Shown here: piece by piece, positions 36,246 to 44,493 of the stretch | Numbering within the stretch: the stretch's first letter is position 1 | How the letters are laid out: each line of letters starts with the position of its first letter | Source: Paenibacillus phyllosphaerae | GTDB taxonomy: Bacteria; Bacillota; Bacilli; Paenibacillales; Paenibacillaceae | Direction: 5' to 3' | DNA: 64,000 nt | Assembly: GCF_014192105.1 (NCBI RefSeq) | Contig: NZ_JACHXK010000001.1 | Location: forward strand, 1-64,000 | Notes under the pieces: generated by a model | Told to the model about the DNA's origin: nothing | What the model saw: only the letters and a program-made list of their open reading frames with translations | Databases searched by the model: none | Translations under genes and position numbers: made by a program

Positions 36246-36302
36246 AACACCTCCAAGTTGTCCTCCACATCTCATGACATGGAAGCATTCCCTTGAAGGT
36301 GT
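36246..36302 (-). terminator. Long-stem terminator of the tiny membrane protein operon
   Basis: On the minus strand, ACACCTTCAAG pairs with CTTGGAGGTGT across a 35-base loop that has its own inner stem, and is followed by TTTTT. It lies about 75 bases after the 39-residue protein gene and before the AraC gene. Confidence 0.55.
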
Positions 36303-36377
36303 CTTGTCTGTCCTGTTTGTCTCACGATACGGGACTGGTTTAAAAGAGTCATCAAAGTGTTCCTGTTCCGTCTCGGC

Positions 36378-36497
36378 TCATTTCACCTCGTTGCCATCGT
36401 CTTCTGGAATCGTTATATAGTGGGCAGGTACGAGCAATCCGACAGCCAGCAACGCAAGCATACCGAAGAAGAAAAGGTAAATGGCCATAGCATCCAT
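36378..36497 (-). CDS. 39-residue membrane protein, unknown
   Basis: Begins MDAMAIYLFFFGML; a single hydrophobic helix covers residues 4-23, followed by a short acidic tail ending NEVK. GGAGG lies 9 bases upstream of ATG 36497, and the start overlaps the stop of the 46-residue gene by one base (TAATG). The good ribosome site and coupled start make this a real gene despite its size. No family recognised; see the partner gene and the CRP/FNR-type site upstream. Confidence 0.7.
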   Translation of the reverse strand: MDAMAIYLFFFGMLALLAVGLLVPAHYITIPEDDGNEVK

Positions 36498-36637
36498 TAT
36501 TTCACGCCTCCATTCAATGTTTGACCGGTCGGATAGGTTTTATCGATCGTTTCCATGTCCAAAGCGCCCTTTACAAGAATGCCCAGTACAACGATCAGCG
36601 CTGCGTTTAATCCCATGATTAAGAACATAACTTCCAT
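36497..36637 (-). CDS. 46-residue membrane protein, unknown
   Basis: Begins MEVMFLIMGLNAALIV; one hydrophobic helix (residues 3-23) then a polar tail ending NGGVK. AAGGAGTGGGAG precedes ATG 36637. First gene of a two-gene operon of tiny membrane proteins, translationally coupled to the next. About 100 bases upstream is a CRP/FNR-type palindrome, so oxygen or energy state may control it. Tiny single-helix proteins are often accessory subunits of respiratory or transport complexes; assigning that role here is speculative. Confidence 0.7.
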   Translation of the reverse strand: MEVMFLIMGLNAALIVVLGILVKGALDMETIDKTYPTGQTLNGGVK

Positions 36638-36736
36638 TTCTCCCACTCCTTCGTGAATGATTCATTGTATTAAAAACGGATTAGTAACCGTGAAGTTCTT
36701 TCTATGGCTATTGTAGCTCTGCTTCGAAGTTAGCGA

Positions 36737-36752
36737 TGTGATCATTATCACA
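36737..36752. promoter_or_regulatory. CRP/FNR-type binding palindrome
   Basis: TGTGATCATTATCACA is a perfect 6-4-6 palindrome that matches the TGTGA-N6-TCACA consensus of Bacillus Fnr and CRP-family sites exactly. It is 100 bases upstream of the 46-residue gene, within range of an activator site for a promoter in the 36640-36730 stretch. Confidence 0.65.
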
Positions 36753-36833
36753 ATCTACGATTATTGTAGAGAGCGGCGAAAATCGCAATACAAAAATCCG
36801 CACCTCCATCACGCGACGGTAGTCGGCTGCAAT

Positions 36834-36871
36834 AGAAAAAACGATTACGGTCCGCAGACCGTAATCGTTTT
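36834..36871 (-). terminator. Terminator of the starch-use operon
   Basis: A perfect stem of about 14 bp, AAAACGATTACGGTC / GACCGTAATCGTTTT, with loop CGCA and A/T runs on both sides. It is 50 bases after the GH31 gene stop and may act in both directions. Confidence 0.9.
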
Positions 36872-36920
36872 GAAAGACAGCTGAACCTGTTGTTGCCTGC
36901 TGCCGACATGCTGGATTAGA

Positions 36921-39362
36921 CTACCCTACCGCCTTAATCGTAATTGCCTCGAACGCATTAGACAGCACGAGCTTCAGCTTGGACGACGCCGCGTCCAACG
37001 ACCAGCTTCCGCCTTGCGCTTCCAGTTCTACATCCCCTTCCGAAGTGACGACGAGCAACTGTTTCGGTACGAAGTTCAGATCGTTAACTTCGATCTCCAT
37101 GGTCGCCCGCTGATTAGGCATTCCCTTGGACAAGTATCGAAGGTCGAGCGTCATCGCGTCCTCATCGAATGCACTCGCTACTTCCAGCAAGTTATAGGTT
37201 CCCTGTTCGTAGGCATAGGTGCTGGCATCATCCTCATACCAACGTCCGGTTACGCGCGTTCCTGCCTGAGCGCTGCGAATGGTGAGTACGATCTGAGCTC
37301 CCGCATCAAGGACCGGCTTCCACGACTCATCCCGAAGCTCCGCGATGACAGCCCCCGCGCGGACGTAGATCGGCATACGCTCCAGCGGCGCATGCGCCAT
37401 CACATGCTGGCCGCCTGCGAACCGTTCGCCGCTCCAATAATCGATCCATTCGCCCGCCGGCAGATAGACCGTCCGGTATTCGGTGCTCGGGCGCAGGATC
37501 GGTGCGACGAGCAGGTCTTGGCCGACGAGGAATTGGTCGCAGCAATTGTAGACCTGGCGATCGTGCGGATACTCCAGAATGAGCGGTCGCATAACCGGCA
37601 GCCCTGTCTCGTGCGCCTCATGGAACAGCGTGTACAGGTACGGGAGTAGACTGTAGCGCAGACGGATGTAGGTTCTACAGATATCCTCGATCTCCGGACC
37701 GAACACCCATGGCTCCTGACGAATCGACTCCAGCACGCTATGGTTCCGGCAGTAAGGATAGAAGGCGCCGGCCTGCGTCCAGCGGGCGAGCAGCTCCGGC
37801 GACGTATGATGCGCGAAGCCGCCGATATCCGGGCCTGAGAATGGCTGGCCCGACAAGCCCAAATTCAGCACCATCGGAATCGACATCGCCAGATGCTCCC
37901 AGAAGCTGCGATTATCCCCGGTCCACGTCGCCGCATACTTCTGAATGCCGGCATACCCTGCGCGAGTGAGCACGAACGGCCGCTCGCCGTCCAACTGCTG
38001 CTTCAGTCCTTGCTGCGTAGCCATCGACATGAGCATGCCGTACAAGTTATGCACCTCATGGTGCATTTTGGGGCGGCCGTCATTGCGGTGCACGACGTCG
38101 AGATCCATCGTCTTGCTCTCGTTGAATACGGCCGGTTCGTTCATGTCGTTCCAGATGCCGTGAATCCCCATATCCGTATAGAACCGATGCTGCTCGCCCC
38201 ACCAAGAGCGCACCTCTTCTTCGGTAAAATCGGGGAACGCGCTGGCGCCTGGCCACACGTTGCCGATGAACAGCTCTCCCTCGAGCTTGCGGCAGAAATA
38301 ATCGCTCCGGATGCCTTCCCGATAAGCCGCATAGCTCGGGTCTTTCTTCACGCCGGGATCGACGATCGGCACGATGCGGATGCCCATCGCCTTCAGTTCC
38401 TCGATCATCGCCTGCGGTCTTGGGAACCGCACCGGGTCGAACGTAAATACGCGGTATTCATCCATGTAATGGATATCGAGATAGATGACGTCGCAAGGAA
38501 TCTGTTTCTCCCGGAACGTCCAGGCAAGCGTCATGACCTCCTCCTGGCTCATATAGCTGTACCGGGATTGGTGGTACCCGATCGCCCAAGCCGGCGGCAG
38601 ATCCATCGTCCCCGTCAACCGGCTGTAGCCTTGGATGACGCTTTTCATATCGGGTCCGGACACGAAGTAGTAATCGATCGTCCCCGAGGTGGTCTGGAAC
38701 GTGTAGGAATCGTTGCCCGAACGCATATCGAAGGAGCAGCGCCCCGGATTATCGAGGAAGATGCCGTAAGCCGGCTTATCGTACCGGAAATGGATCAGGA
38801 ACGGGATGGATACGTACAACGCCTCGATTTCGGGCACATGCGGGTCATACACGTCCGAATTCCACATGTCGTATTTCTCGCCCTTCTTGTCCAGGAAGCC
38901 CGTCTTCTCGCCTAGTCCGTAGACATGCGAGTCCGGCTCCATCCGCTTGCGGCAACCGTATTGCCCCCGTCCGGACCGGTAAAGTCCCGCTTCATCCGAG
39001 ATCAGTTCGCCTGCCGCCGTATAGAATGCCAGCAGCGCATTCTCCTTGCGAATCGCCACGGTGACCTCTGGCAAGGCCAGTCGGTAGCCATCAGGCTCCT
39101 CCGTCAGAAGCGACGCTACCGGAACGAAAGCTTCCGGCTGTACCGCTATCGTGGTGTGCTTGTCTTCCCGGTGGTCCGGCAGCAGCTTGACGCGCACGAC
39201 GGAGCCGTTCACCGGCTGGAGCATAAGCGTCGCGTTCTCGCCTCTGAAGTAATACGCGCCTTCCCGTTCATCGGCGGCGAGGATCGTGCCGATCCGCCAG
39301 TCGCTGGCGCCGAGCGTCAGCGTTCCGCCTTTATCCGGATGTATCGTTTCGCTGGTTAACAT
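36921..39362 (-). CDS. GH31 alpha-glucosidase
   Basis: Glycoside hydrolase family 31 enzyme of 813 residues with no signal peptide, so cytoplasmic. It would cleave imported malto- or isomalto-oligosaccharides to glucose. The nucleophile is Asp406 in GIWNDMNEP and the acid/base Asp483 in WTGDNRS; the N-terminal beta-sandwich, (beta/alpha)8 barrel and C-terminal beta domains fit the normal length. ATG 39362 with GGAAGGG upstream. It follows the importer permease by 51 bases and is the last gene before the operon terminator, which fits intracellular processing of the transported sugar. Confidence 0.95.
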   Translation of the reverse strand: MLTSETIHPDKGGTLTLGASDWRIGTILAADEREGAYYFRGENATLMLQPVNGSVVRVKLLPDHREDKHTTIAVQPEAFVPVASLLTEEPDGYRLALPEVTVAIRKENALLAFYTAAGELISDEAGLYRSGRGQYGCRKRMEPDSHVYGLGEKTGFLDKKGEKYDMWNSDVYDPHVPEIEALYVSIPFLIHFRYDKPAYGIFLDNPGRCSFDMRSGNDSYTFQTTSGTIDYYFVSGPDMKSVIQGYSRLTGTMDLPPAWAIGYHQSRYSYMSQEEVMTLAWTFREKQIPCDVIYLDIHYMDEYRVFTFDPVRFPRPQAMIEELKAMGIRIVPIVDPGVKKDPSYAAYREGIRSDYFCRKLEGELFIGNVWPGASAFPDFTEEEVRSWWGEQHRFYTDMGIHGIWNDMNEPAVFNESKTMDLDVVHRNDGRPKMHHEVHNLYGMLMSMATQQGLKQQLDGERPFVLTRAGYAGIQKYAATWTGDNRSFWEHLAMSIPMVLNLGLSGQPFSGPDIGGFAHHTSPELLARWTQAGAFYPYCRNHSVLESIRQEPWVFGPEIEDICRTYIRLRYSLLPYLYTLFHEAHETGLPVMRPLILEYPHDRQVYNCCDQFLVGQDLLVAPILRPSTEYRTVYLPAGEWIDYWSGERFAGGQHVMAHAPLERMPIYVRAGAVIAELRDESWKPVLDAGAQIVLTIRSAQAGTRVTGRWYEDDASTYAYEQGTYNLLEVASAFDEDAMTLDLRYLSKGMPNQRATMEIEVNDLNFVPKQLLVVTSEGDVELEAQGGSWSLDAASSKLKLVLSNAFEAITIKAVG

Positions 39363-39413
39363 GGTTAAGCCCTTCCTCCCTGACTTCCTACTCTTGCTTC
39401 CTACTCTTGCTAC

Positions 39414-40298
39414 CTAGCCCTTAACGGAACCTAATGTAATGCCTTTGACGAAATACTTCTGGAAGAACGGATAAATCACGAGCAGCGGCAGCATCGAGAT
39501 GAATATTTTGGCCGCGTTCAGCGTCTGATTGGACAGGCTTGTCATCCGCTTGGCCGTCTCCGCGTCCATCTGCGAAGTATTGACCACGACCGCGACCTGC
39601 CGAATATAGGACTGCAGCGGATAATTTTCGTTTTTGTTCATCAGCACGAGCGCTTGGAAGAATTCGTTCCAGTGCCCCACGACCGTAAAGATCAGGATCG
39701 TCGCCATGACCGGTTTGGCTAACGGCAGATAGATGCCGAGCAGGATCCGCCATGGGCCGGCGCCGTCCATCAGGGCGGACTCTTCCATCTCCTTCGGCAG
39801 GTTGCGGAAATAGTTCATCACCAGGATGACGTTGAAGACGGGAAGCCCGCCTCCCAGGACCAAGCCCCAGATGTTATTGATTAATCCGATATCTCGCATC
39901 GTCATGAACCACGGAACCAAGCCGCCGTTAAACAGCATGCAGAAGACGAGCAGCCACATGATGACGTTCCGCGGCTTGAACTCGTCGGACGACTTCGACA
40001 GCGGATAAGCCATCAAGAGGACGACGATGAAGGTGATCACCGCCCCGTACACGACGCGCTGCACCGAAATCCAGAACGAACGGAAGAACTGCGGATCCTC
40101 CATGATCGCCATATACGAGCCGAAGGTGAACTGCTTCGGCCATGCGAAGACTTGCCCCGCTGCAACCGGCGCTTTATCGCTAAGCGATATGACCAGGGTA
40201 TACCAGACAGGCAAGAGACAAAGGAGGGTAATCAAGATCAACAGAACCACATTGAGTCCGTTGCCCACCTTAGAAAGTAACGAGCGTTCCTCGACCAA
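39414..40298 (-). CDS. CUT1 ABC importer permease (YtcP-like), starch locus
   Basis: Permease of 294 residues with six helices, EAA loop EMEESALMDGAGPWRILLG and C-terminus YFVKGITLGSVKG. The start is TTG at 40298 with AGGAGGTG 6 bases upstream; the ribosome site overlaps the end region of the previous permease gene. It forms the channel with that product. No ATPase gene is nearby; a shared MsmX-type ATPase is assumed. Confidence 0.92.
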   Translation of the reverse strand: MVEERSLLSKVGNGLNVVLLILITLLCLLPVWYTLVISLSDKAPVAAGQVFAWPKQFTFGSYMAIMEDPQFFRSFWISVQRVVYGAVITFIVVLLMAYPLSKSSDEFKPRNVIMWLLVFCMLFNGGLVPWFMTMRDIGLINNIWGLVLGGGLPVFNVILVMNYFRNLPKEMEESALMDGAGPWRILLGIYLPLAKPVMATILIFTVVGHWNEFFQALVLMNKNENYPLQSYIRQVAVVVNTSQMDAETAKRMTSLSNQTLNAAKIFISMLPLLVIYPFFQKYFVKGITLGSVKG

Positions 40299-40310
40299 GC
40301 GTTACACCTC

Positions 40311-41201
40311 CTAGAAAATTCTGTAGTTCGCAAACCTGTACGCCAGGCCATACGTGATCGAAATCATGACGAAGCCGACGACGGACTTGAGCAGCCCGAC
40401 TGCCGTTGCCAAGCCGTATTGCATGTCGATCAGACCCGCCCGATACACCCATGTATCGATGATGTCGCCGGTGGAATAGACGGTCGGATTGTACAGGTTG
40501 AAAATTTGGTCGAACCCCGCGTTCAGAATATTCCCCATGCTTAAGGTGCCGACCAGAACAACGACGGGCACGATGCTCGGCAGCGTGATTTGGGTCAGCC
40601 GCTTGAACTGCGAAGCCCCGTCTATGGCGGCCGCCTCGTACATCTCCGGGTTGATCGACGTGAGCGCCGAGAAGAAGATGATCGCGGCAAAACCAAACTC
40701 TTTCCAAATATCGCTCGCTACGACTAGCGCGGGGAATAGCTCCGGCTTCGCGAAGAATAGGAGCGGCTCCACGCCGAATGAGGACAGCAGCCGGTTCACC
40801 GGGCCGGTATAGGAGAAGATATCCAGCATAATGCCGGCTACGATAACCCAGGACAGAAAATGCGGCAGGTAGACCGCCGTTTGCACCGAACGGGTGAACA
40901 GCCGATGCCGCACCTCATTGAGCATAAGCGCGAAGATCAGCGGCACGATCAGATTGCCGACCATCTTGAGCAGCGCGATGAAGATCGTATTCTTGAAAAT
41001 AATCCGGCTGTCGTCCAGTTCGAACATGTACCGGAAATTGTCCAGCCCGACCCATGGCGAGCGGAAGACGCCCATGCCGGCATTGAAATCCTTAAACGCC
41101 ATCAGAATGCCGTGCATCGGCAAGATGTTCACGAAGAACAGCCAGAGCAGGCCAGGCAGCAGCATCAGATAATAATGTTTATAGAACGCTTTATTGCGCA
41201 T
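40311..41201 (-). CDS. CUT1 ABC importer permease (LplB-like), starch locus
   Basis: Permease of 296 residues, six helices, EAA loop YEAAAIDGASQFKRLTQITL and the LplB-type C-terminus YRFANYRIF. ATG 41201 is preferred over an upstream in-frame start at 41246 because GGGGA lies 8 bases before it and the family begins at this residue. Lies between the binding lipoprotein and second permease genes. Confidence 0.92.
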   Translation of the reverse strand: MRNKAFYKHYYLMLLPGLLWLFFVNILPMHGILMAFKDFNAGMGVFRSPWVGLDNFRYMFELDDSRIIFKNTIFIALLKMVGNLIVPLIFALMLNEVRHRLFTRSVQTAVYLPHFLSWVIVAGIMLDIFSYTGPVNRLLSSFGVEPLLFFAKPELFPALVVASDIWKEFGFAAIIFFSALTSINPEMYEAAAIDGASQFKRLTQITLPSIVPVVVLVGTLSMGNILNAGFDQIFNLYNPTVYSTGDIIDTWVYRAGLIDMQYGLATAVGLLKSVVGFVMISITYGLAYRFANYRIF

Positions 41202-41276
41202 GCTGTCTATCCCCTTAATCAAGTCAAGACGAGTGAACCGTGTCACCCGTCTTGAGCGTTGTTGAACGATTGCGTC

Positions 41277-42956
41277 TTATTTCAGTTCGTTGACTTCCTT
41301 GGTGATCTGGTCGCCGCCTTGTTCCTTCCACTTGGTCACGAACGTATCGAATTCGTCGATCGAAGCGCCGCCCATAATAATCTTCAGGAACGTCTCGTCC
41401 TCGAGCTTCTTCAGATTGGTCCACTTGGTCTGCATCGTCTGCGTCTGGGCCGTCGCCAGGCTTCTCACCCAGTTAATGTCCGCATTGATGAAGGCGGAAC
41501 CGCCGTTCAAGTGCGCATAGAGATGCGAGAAGAAATCGTCGTCCTTGTTCCAGTACTGAATATCGTAGTTGTCATAAGGCTCCAGCTTCACGTCCTTGAC
41601 GTGGGAGGACAGCTCATACGTAAAGCCGTAGTTCAGCTTGTCGACTTGTTCGAGCGTCATCTCGCCCTTCAATACCTTCTGCGTCGTATTGACCGCGTAG
41701 TCCAGCTGGTCGCCGTGGCCCATGATCAGGAATAACGGGATTTCCTGGCTCGTCAACTCTTTCCCTACCGCCGTCGCATAGCTCGGATCCTTCTCCGATA
41801 CGTGGATGTTGAGCATTTTGATGACCGCTTCCGGGTGCTTGAACTGCTTCTTCACGACGATGAAGGTGCTGCCGGTCGCCTGGTTGGAGTTGAATTTGCC
41901 TTCCGCGTCGAGCGGGGCAACGAACGGCTTCCAGTTCGCGTTCGGGTCGTTTTTGATCGAATCGGTCAAGTTGTAAGGCGACCACCAAGGACCGAAGAAA
42001 ATACCGGCTTGGCCGCTGGAGATCACTTCCTGGCTGCTCTTGCGCAGTCCGATCTCTTTGTCCAGAATGCCTTTGTCGTACCAACCCTTCATCAAGGCCA
42101 GCGCGTTCTTCGTCTCCGGCAAGATGGAGCCGTATGCCGCATTGCCGTCCTCGCCGTTCACCCAGATGCCCGGATATGCGTCATTCGCGAAGAACAACGG
42201 GGAGAAATTCATGAAGTGGTCGCTGGACGCCAGGAAGTTCGAATACAGCGAGCCGCCTTGACCCGTACCAATTATACCGATCGTGTTGTCGCCGCCCAGT
42301 TTGTTGTCCACGAACGCCTTGGCGATATTCTCGAGGTCCTCCAGCGTCTTCGGCGGCTGCAGCCTCAGCTTATCGAGCCAGTCTTGGCGAATCCAAGTCA
42401 GCGGCGCCGATGGCAACGTTGTCTCCGGAAGCGCATACAGCTTGCCGTCGAACGTGACATTATCGAGCAGTCCCGGGTTGGACTCGTAAATTTGCTTCAG
42501 TCTCTCGTTGCCGTACTTCCCGTATACCTCGGTCAGGTCGGCCAGCTGGCCCGCCTTCACCATTTGACGAACTTGGGATTCGTTCACCAGCATGGCGTCC
42601 GGCAAATCGTTGCTACCGATCGAGATGCTCACCTTCTGGTTGTAGTCCGCGATCGATGCTTCCCAGGTATGCTTCACGACAATGTTATAGGTATCCTTCA
42701 GCCAGCGGGTATAAGCGTTGTCCTCCGCCGTATCGCTGCCCTCAAACTTATAGTTGGGATCGATGGCCCGGCCGATGCCGACCTCGACCGGCTCCGGGAA
42801 TTTCGCCATCGGATCGATGACGGCTTCCGCGTTCGCTCCCGTATTCGATGATGCGGAAGATTCCTGGTTATTGCCGTTCTCACTGCTGCTACAGGCGGTT
42901 AATCCCGCAACGGCCGCCACGAGTAATAGCGCCAAACCTGTTTTCGCTTTTTTCAT
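41277..42956 (-). CDS. CUT1 binding lipoprotein, starch locus
   Basis: Solute-binding lipoprotein of 559 residues with signal peptide and lipobox LTAC (Cys near 22), an S/N/G-rich linker and the large LipO/YtcQ-like two-lobe domain. It probably captures maltodextrins released by the wall-bound amylase encoded upstream (46397-51046) and hands them to the two permeases downstream. That substrate is inferred from the flanking GH13 and GH31 enzymes. ATG 42956 with GGGGGAAG upstream. First gene of the importer/GH31 operon, under probable control of the adjacent two-component pair. Confidence 0.92.
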   Translation of the reverse strand: MKKAKTGLALLLVAAVAGLTACSSSENGNNQESSASSNTGANAEAVIDPMAKFPEPVEVGIGRAIDPNYKFEGSDTAEDNAYTRWLKDTYNIVVKHTWEASIADYNQKVSISIGSNDLPDAMLVNESQVRQMVKAGQLADLTEVYGKYGNERLKQIYESNPGLLDNVTFDGKLYALPETTLPSAPLTWIRQDWLDKLRLQPPKTLEDLENIAKAFVDNKLGGDNTIGIIGTGQGGSLYSNFLASSDHFMNFSPLFFANDAYPGIWVNGEDGNAAYGSILPETKNALALMKGWYDKGILDKEIGLRKSSQEVISSGQAGIFFGPWWSPYNLTDSIKNDPNANWKPFVAPLDAEGKFNSNQATGSTFIVVKKQFKHPEAVIKMLNIHVSEKDPSYATAVGKELTSQEIPLFLIMGHGDQLDYAVNTTQKVLKGEMTLEQVDKLNYGFTYELSSHVKDVKLEPYDNYDIQYWNKDDDFFSHLYAHLNGGSAFINADINWVRSLATAQTQTMQTKWTNLKKLEDETFLKIIMGGASIDEFDTFVTKWKEQGGDQITKEVNELK

Positions 42957-43073
42957 ATTAAGGCTTCCCCCTAGGTCAACTGTAATTGCTGTACAACTCG
43001 ATTATAGTGAAGATGCGGCGGAAGGCGGGATAGACCACGCGACGGATTCAGGTTGAATATAGTCGGCAAAATA

Positions 43074-43115
43074 AAAATCCGTCCGAAAAAGTTCTACCTT
43101 GTTTCGGACGAATTT
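43074..43115 (-). terminator. Terminator of the YesM/YesN operon, starch locus
   Basis: CGTCCGAAA / TTTCGGACG stem with a 13-base loop, followed on the minus strand by ATTTTTATTTT. It lies 20 bases after the response-regulator stop. Confidence 0.75.
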
Positions 43116-43131
43116 TCTACCCTGCGCGCCT

Positions 43132-44493
43132 TTAGGGTCTATTTTGCTTGCGATATTCGCTTGGCAGCATACCGGCATGGTCCCTGAACAGGCGGCTGAA
43201 ATATTTCTCGTCGTTGTACCCGATTTGCTCCGCGATCCATTGAATCGTTTTGGTCGTGTTTCTCAGCAGCTCCTTGGCCCGCTCGATGCGCATGTCCCGC
43301 AGATAGTCCGTATAGGTCTGCCCGGTAATCTGCTTGAAACATTGGCTGAAATAGCTGCCGCTCATATTGACCAGCTGCGCCATCTCGGCCGCGCTCGCCG
43401 GCTTGTCCATCATCTGCTGCACCATGTTCATCGCCTTCGTAATGCTGGCCTGGATCTCCACCGAATATTGGGGCTTCAGGTTGGATTGGAGGAGGCGTTC
43501 CCTTGCTTCTCTCAGCCACCTCTCGAACCGGAACCAGCTGGCGAACGTATCCTCGATCTCGATCGGCTCCGTCACGATATGTTGGTACAGTTTGTTCCAA
43601 TCATCGGTCAGCGTGTAGAACATTCTCGCAAGCCGAATCGGCGGAAGCCTCATCGCTTTGAGCTCTTGGATCCGCTGTTCGAAGAACACCTCATCGAAGA
43701 TCCACTCCGAAGACAGCCAGCTCTGCTTGAATTCGCTAATCGAGAAGCTGGCTTCTTCTTTGTTCCTCTCCAAGACAGTTCCGCTGTCAGGGACGACGAT
43801 ACAGCTTCCCGCAGGATCGTAATCGTAGAACAGATCATGATTGCGGTATACCCGCAACAGGTGCATCACCGACTTGTGGTCGAGCCCGGCCAAATTGCGG
43901 AAACAAACGAGGGCTGCATCCGCTCCCGTAACGACGGACTGCGGCCGGGCGGTCCAATACCATACCCCCGCATCCGCTTCGACGGCCCCCTCCGCCAGGC
44001 TATCATCCGGCTTCGCCTCATCCCCTGCGTCTGCCAGCTTATACAGCACATACGCTTCGTCCGCTTGGCTCAAATCCCCCTTATTCGGGACCGCCGGAGC
44101 CTGAGCGGTTCCCTTCTGGCGCATCAAGGCCGCGATACGGCCAAGCACATCCTCCAGCCGTTCCTGCTCCAGCTGCGTCTTCGAGATATAGTCGACCGCT
44201 CCGAGCCGCAGCGCCTCCTGCACGTATTCGAAGCTCTGATGCAAGGTCAGCACCACGATTTGAATATGCGGATATTTCGTTCTTGTCTCGCGCATTAATT
44301 CGATTCCGGACATCACCGGCATGGAGAGATCGGTCAGCATCAAGTCCACCTTATTGCTCTCCATGAACTGCAGCGCCTTCTCCCCGTTATTCGCTTCTCC
44401 GACCACGACCATGCCGTAATCCTGCCATGGCATAAAGGTCGCAATTCCTTTACGGACGATCTTCTCATCGTCCACGATCAATACTCGAATCAT
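43132..44493 (-). CDS. YesN-family response regulator, starch locus
   Basis: A 453-residue regulator: receiver domain (VLIVDDE, phospho-Asp in LMLTDLSMPVMSG, Lys in VDYISKTQ), a middle region of about 200 residues, and a C-terminal AraC domain (SAAEMAQLVNMSGSYFSQCF; IQWIAEQIGYNDEKYFSRLF). Its start overlaps the kinase stop by four bases (ATGA). Likely activator of the importer operon that begins 175 bases downstream. Confidence 0.94.
   Translation of the reverse strand: MIRVLIVDDEKIVRKGIATFMPWQDYGMVVVGEANNGEKALQFMESNKVDLMLTDLSMPVMSGIELMRETRTKYPHIQIVVLTLHQSFEYVQEALRLGAVDYISKTQLEQERLEDVLGRIAALMRQKGTAQAPAVPNKGDLSQADEAYVLYKLADAGDEAKPDDSLAEGAVEADAGVWYWTARPQSVVTGADAALVCFRNLAGLDHKSVMHLLRVYRNHDLFYDYDPAGSCIVVPDSGTVLERNKEEASFSISEFKQSWLSSEWIFDEVFFEQRIQELKAMRLPPIRLARMFYTLTDDWNKLYQHIVTEPIEIEDTFASWFRFERWLREARERLLQSNLKPQYSVEIQASITKAMNMVQQMMDKPASAAEMAQLVNMSGSYFSQCFKQITGQTYTDYLRDMRIERAKELLRNTTKTIQWIAEQIGYNDEKYFSRLFRDHAGMLPSEYRKQNRP

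Noticed and set aside
37893..38915. Plus-strand frame of 340 codons opposite the GH31 gene
   Set aside because: Antisense of a gene with intact catalytic motifs; no start signals.
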